Source: JALZDI01 sp965653225
GTDB taxonomy: Bacteria; Actinomycetota; Actinomycetes; Propionibacteriales; Nocardioidaceae
Length of the DNA: 8,716 bases
Assembly: GCA_965653225.1 (NCBI GenBank)
Contig: CBFGZI010000145.1
Span: 1-8,716, forward strand
Reading direction: 5' to 3'
Within the stretch, counting starts at the first letter, position 1. Every line of letters begins with the position of its first letter. Below are positions 6,707-8,716 of this stretch, in pieces. The notes beneath the pieces are model-generated. The model searched no databases, had not been told where the DNA came from, and saw only the letters and a program-made list of their open reading frames with translations. A program made the position numbers and the translations under genes.

Positions 6707-6744
6707 CGGGTCTGACAACAAACATCCACGTCAGACCCGCTTTT
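6707..6744 (+). terminator. Perfect 10-bp inverted repeat with T run, probable tRNA terminator
   Basis: CGGGTCTGAC (6707-6716) and GTCAGACCCG (6730-6739) are perfect inverted copies around a 13-base A-rich loop, followed by C and TTTT (6741-6744). On the plus strand this is a good intrinsic terminator 2 bases after the tRNA CCA. The T run touches the int stop codon. On the minus strand there is no T run, so it would not terminate int in the same way. It may also be an integrase arm site. Confidence 0.65.
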
Positions 6745-7964
6745 CATGCCCCGCTCCGACCGCTTCGGACGACCGCGAGGTCGGGACGGCGGGGACCATT
6801 CGGGGACCACCAGGCCGAGAATCGGGCACCCGCGTCGAGCATCGCCTGCACGTCGGGGTGCAGGTAACGGGATGTGACGGCCGGGTCCTGGTGCCCGGCG
6901 ACGCGCTGGAGGATGTGCAGCTCGACCCCGGCGTCGGCCATCCAGGTGAGCGCGGTGTGCCGTAGCCCGTGTCGCACCAGACCGGGCTGGCCGATGTCGC
7001 GCACCAGCTGGTCCCAGTTGGTCGCGTCCCGCAGCGTCGCGGTGGTGATGACGCCGCCGCGAGGGCCGGACAACAACCGCTGGTCGACGCGCTGGCCGGC
7101 GGTAAGGCGTTCCAGGGTTGGCCGTAGGGGTTCGATGATCGGCACGGTGCGACGGCGCCGGCCCTTGGTCTCCTTGGTGACCAGGCCGCCGCGGCCGGGA
7201 TACGTCTGCCGAAACACGTGCAGCAGACCGCGATCCAGGTCCACGTCGCCGACCCGGAGCCCGGAGACTTCACTGATCCGCAGCGCTGTCGTCGCGAGGA
7301 TCGTCACCATGTCGCCCCAGGACTGGTGCCCACCGGCCTCGACCACTGCCGCAACAAGTCGGTCCAGGGTCGGGATGTCCGGTAGCGCCAGGTCACGCGG
7401 GCTGCCTTGCTCGCTCTCCTCGTTGCCGAAAGAGCGGCCCACCGTCTTGCGTCGTGCCCGGTCCTTGGCCGGGTTGCGGTTGATGATCCCGTCCCGGACG
7501 GCTTCGTCGAGGACCAGGACGAGCACGGCCACGGTGTTCTTGACCGTGGAACGGCCGTACTCGCGTTCCCATCCGTCGATGGCCCGGTCGACGAGGCCGG
7601 CCGTGATGAGACCGACCGGCAGATGGCCGAGCGTGGGCAGCACGCGTCGACGCAGCCTGGCCGCGTACGGGTCGTAGGTCGAGGTCATGTCGATGCCGCG
7701 TGTCCAGCGGTCACCGATGTGCTCGGCGTACGACGCGAGCGTCTGGCCCGGATCGAGCCCGGTATCCGCGGTCTGCTGCATGCGTGCCAGCCACTCATCG
7801 GCCTCACCGCGGGAGTCGAAGACGCGTTTGGTGCCTTCCCGGTGGTGCGTCTTGGGGTGCGTCCACCGCACGCGGGCCTTGTAGACCACGCCCTTCTGGC
7901 GCTGAACCTCCTCGACGTCGACCGTGAGACGAACACCAAGCGGTGGCAACTTCTCGTCACTCAT
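6744..7964 (-). CDS. int: Tyrosine recombinase/integrase of the element
   Basis: The enzyme catalyses site-specific insertion of the element into the tRNA-Pro gene and, with Xis, its excision. The 406-residue protein has an N-terminal arm-binding-like region with alternating basic residues (about 10-65), a SAM-like core-binding domain (about 70-175) and a C-terminal catalytic domain. The catalytic set is complete: R229 in TTALRISEVSGLR, a Lys in the TKETKGRRRRTVP turn (K264 or K267), H332 and R335 in RHGLRH, H358 in AGHQD, and the nucleophile Y367 in TSRYLHPD. It therefore looks active. The ATG at 7964 overlaps the xis stop by 4 bases (ATGA), so expression depends on xis translation. The gene runs toward the tRNA and its stop is 40 bases from it. 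Confidence 0.95.
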   Translation of the reverse strand: MSDEKLPPLGVRLTVDVEEVQRQKGVVYKARVRWTHPKTHHREGTKRVFDSRGEADEWLARMQQTADTGLDPGQTLASYAEHIGDRWTRGIDMTSTYDPYAARLRRRVLPTLGHLPVGLITAGLVDRAIDGWEREYGRSTVKNTVAVLVLVLDEAVRDGIINRNPAKDRARRKTVGRSFGNEESEQGSPRDLALPDIPTLDRLVAAVVEAGGHQSWGDMVTILATTALRISEVSGLRVGDVDLDRGLLHVFRQTYPGRGGLVTKETKGRRRRTVPIIEPLRPTLERLTAGQRVDQRLLSGPRGGVITTATLRDATNWDQLVRDIGQPGLVRHGLRHTALTWMADAGVELHILQRVAGHQDPAVTSRYLHPDVQAMLDAGARFSAWWSPNGPRRPDLAVVRSGRSGA

Positions 7965-8161
7965 GACTGTTCGTTGCGGGTGAGGCTCTGGGCTATCCAG
8001 GCCTCGAGGTCATCGGCGGGGTAGCGGTAGATGCTGCCGATCTTGAGGTAGTGCGGACCGACATCATCAAGGCGCCACCTGCGCACCGTGGACGGGTTCA
8101 CCCGCAGACGGTCTGCGGTCTCCTCAGTCGTGAGCAGCGTCCCGAGACGGTTCTCCAGCAT
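7961..8161 (-). CDS. xis: Excisionase, small helix-turn-helix protein
   Basis: The 66-residue protein is a single winged helix-turn-helix domain of the excisionase/MerR-like family. It has LLTTEETADRLRVNPSTVRRW as the helix-turn-helix (about residues 9-29), then a wing with LKIGSIYRYPADDLEAWI. In integrative elements such a protein bends the attachment DNA and directs Int toward excision. The size, the position directly before int and the 4-base overlap with it fit this role. A GGAGG sits 9 bases before the ATG. It lies 27 bases after the repSA stop, so the three genes are probably one transcript. A pure transcriptional regulator role is the alternative. Confidence 0.9.
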   Translation of the reverse strand: MLENRLGTLLTTEETADRLRVNPSTVRRWRLDDVGPHYLKIGSIYRYPADDLEAWIAQSLTRNEQS

Positions 8162-8170
8162 TTGTTCGTT

Positions 8171-8175
8171 CCTCC
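8171..8175 (-). promoter_or_regulatory. Shine-Dalgarno site for xis
   Basis: On the minus strand GGAGG lies 9 bases before the xis ATG at 8161. It sits in the 27-base gap after repSA and is the only strong ribosome binding site visible in the repSA-xis-int group. It supports separate initiation of xis and coupled translation of int. Confidence 0.7.
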
Positions 8176-8188
8176 AGTGGTTGTGTTG

Positions 8189-8716
8189 TCAGGCAGCAGG
8201 CGTGGTTGCCGAAACATCGGCGGCCTGTTGTTGTGCCTGTTGGATCTGGTCTCGCCAGCGGGAGCGTTCGGCGATGGCGAGCAGGAGTCGCTTCTCCCGT
8301 GGTTGGACGTCGGGGTCGGTGGCCTTGGCCGGGATCCAGATGTAGCGCGAGTGGTCAGGGTCGTCGTCGAGGGCGAGCAGGTCGCGCACCCAGGTGCGTT
8401 GGTCGCGGCGGTGTTCGGCCAGGGTCTTGTTGGACCACTTGCGCGACACCAGCACGCGGCGGCCGCCGAAGCCGAGGGTCTCCTTGCGGTGCACCTTGCC
8501 GCGGCAGTAGCCAGGCTTCTGACCCTCACGCGGGTGGCGGGGTTGCACGCCGTAGCGCAGCCAGTTGGCGCAGGTGGGGGAGCAGGGCTCGAAACGCAGC
8601 GCCTGCCACAGCCGGTGCAGGTGCTCCTTCTGCCCGTCGGTCTCGGCCTGGTGGCAGTCGCTGATCGACTTGTGCAGGTACTTGACCAGATACTTCAGCC
8701 ACTTCTCGGACTTCGG
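8189..8716 (-). CDS. repSA: RepSA-family replication initiator, C-terminal 175 residues only
   Basis: The frame is open from the window edge at 8716 to a TGA at 8189-8191, so the N terminus is outside the window. An internal GTG at 8548 is not the start, because the 56 upstream codons are clearly part of the protein. The visible part begins with a KYLVKYLHKSI segment, the repeated Y-x-x-K pattern of this family. It continues with a Cys-containing PCSPTCANWLRYGVQP, a basic GYCRGKVHRKETLGFGGRR block, VLVSRKWSNKTLAEH, and ends in a helical, Gln/Ala-rich tail. From memory these segments match the RepSA replication initiators of pSAM2-like elements, which start rolling-circle replication after excision. 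Catalytic metal-binding motifs would lie upstream of the window edge. It is followed 27 bases later by xis. Confidence 0.9.
   Translation of the reverse strand, partial: PKSEKWLKYLVKYLHKSISDCHQAETDGQKEHLHRLWQALRFEPCSPTCANWLRYGVQPRHPREGQKPGYCRGKVHRKETLGFGGRRVLVSRKWSNKTLAEHRRDQRTWVRDLLALDDDPDHSRYIWIPAKATDPDVQPREKRLLLAIAERSRWRDQIQQAQQQAADVSATTPAA

Noticed and set aside
8189..8548. GTG at 8548 as the start of a 119-residue protein
   Set aside because: The 56 codons upstream, up to the window edge, are open and encode conserved RepSA segments, so this is an internal codon of a longer gene.
6705..8716. A second copy of the tRNA 3' half (attR) within the window
   Set aside because: I saw no repeat of the tRNA T arm and acceptor segment here, so the element must extend past the window.

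Overview
The window is 8716 bases of very GC-rich DNA with the gene order and codon use of an actinobacterium (class Actinomycetia). I infer this from the strongly GC-biased third codon positions, the frequent GTG starts, the chain of GTGA/ATGA stop-start overlaps, and the order scpA-scpB-rluB-aroH-tyrA-cmk-der. I cannot name a genus.

Positions 1 to about 6627 are core chromosome, all on the plus strand. First comes the 3' end of a small protein that looks like a ribbon-helix-helix DNA-binding protein. It overlaps scpA, then scpB (the two non-SMC subunits of the chromosome condensation complex) and rluB (23S rRNA pseudouridine synthase), and neighbouring genes overlap by 4 bases. After a 123-base gap a second block holds aroH (chorismate mutase) and tyrA (prephenate dehydrogenase with an ACT domain), which together make the tyrosine branch from chorismate to 4-hydroxyphenylpyruvate. 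The gap contains a textbook leaderless promoter, which would start transcription on the A of an 11-codon open frame whose stop overlaps the aroH start. A third block is cmk (CMP kinase) and der (double-GTPase ribosome assembly factor), overlapping by 8 bases.

A proline tRNA gene (anticodon GGG, CCA encoded) lies at 6628-6704. Directly downstream, and convergent with it, are three minus-strand genes in the order repSA-xis-int: a RepSA-type replication initiator cut by the window edge, an excisionase, and a tyrosine integrase. This is the int-proximal end of an actinomycete integrative and conjugative element (AICE) of the pSAM2 type, integrated in the tRNA. The attL junction is therefore in the window, probably starting at the anticodon loop. 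The transfer genes, any cargo and attR lie beyond position 8716.

A perfect 10-bp inverted repeat followed by TTTT sits between the tRNA and int. It can serve as the tRNA terminator, and it may also be part of the attachment region. No CRISPR array, rRNA gene, insertion sequence or riboswitch was seen.
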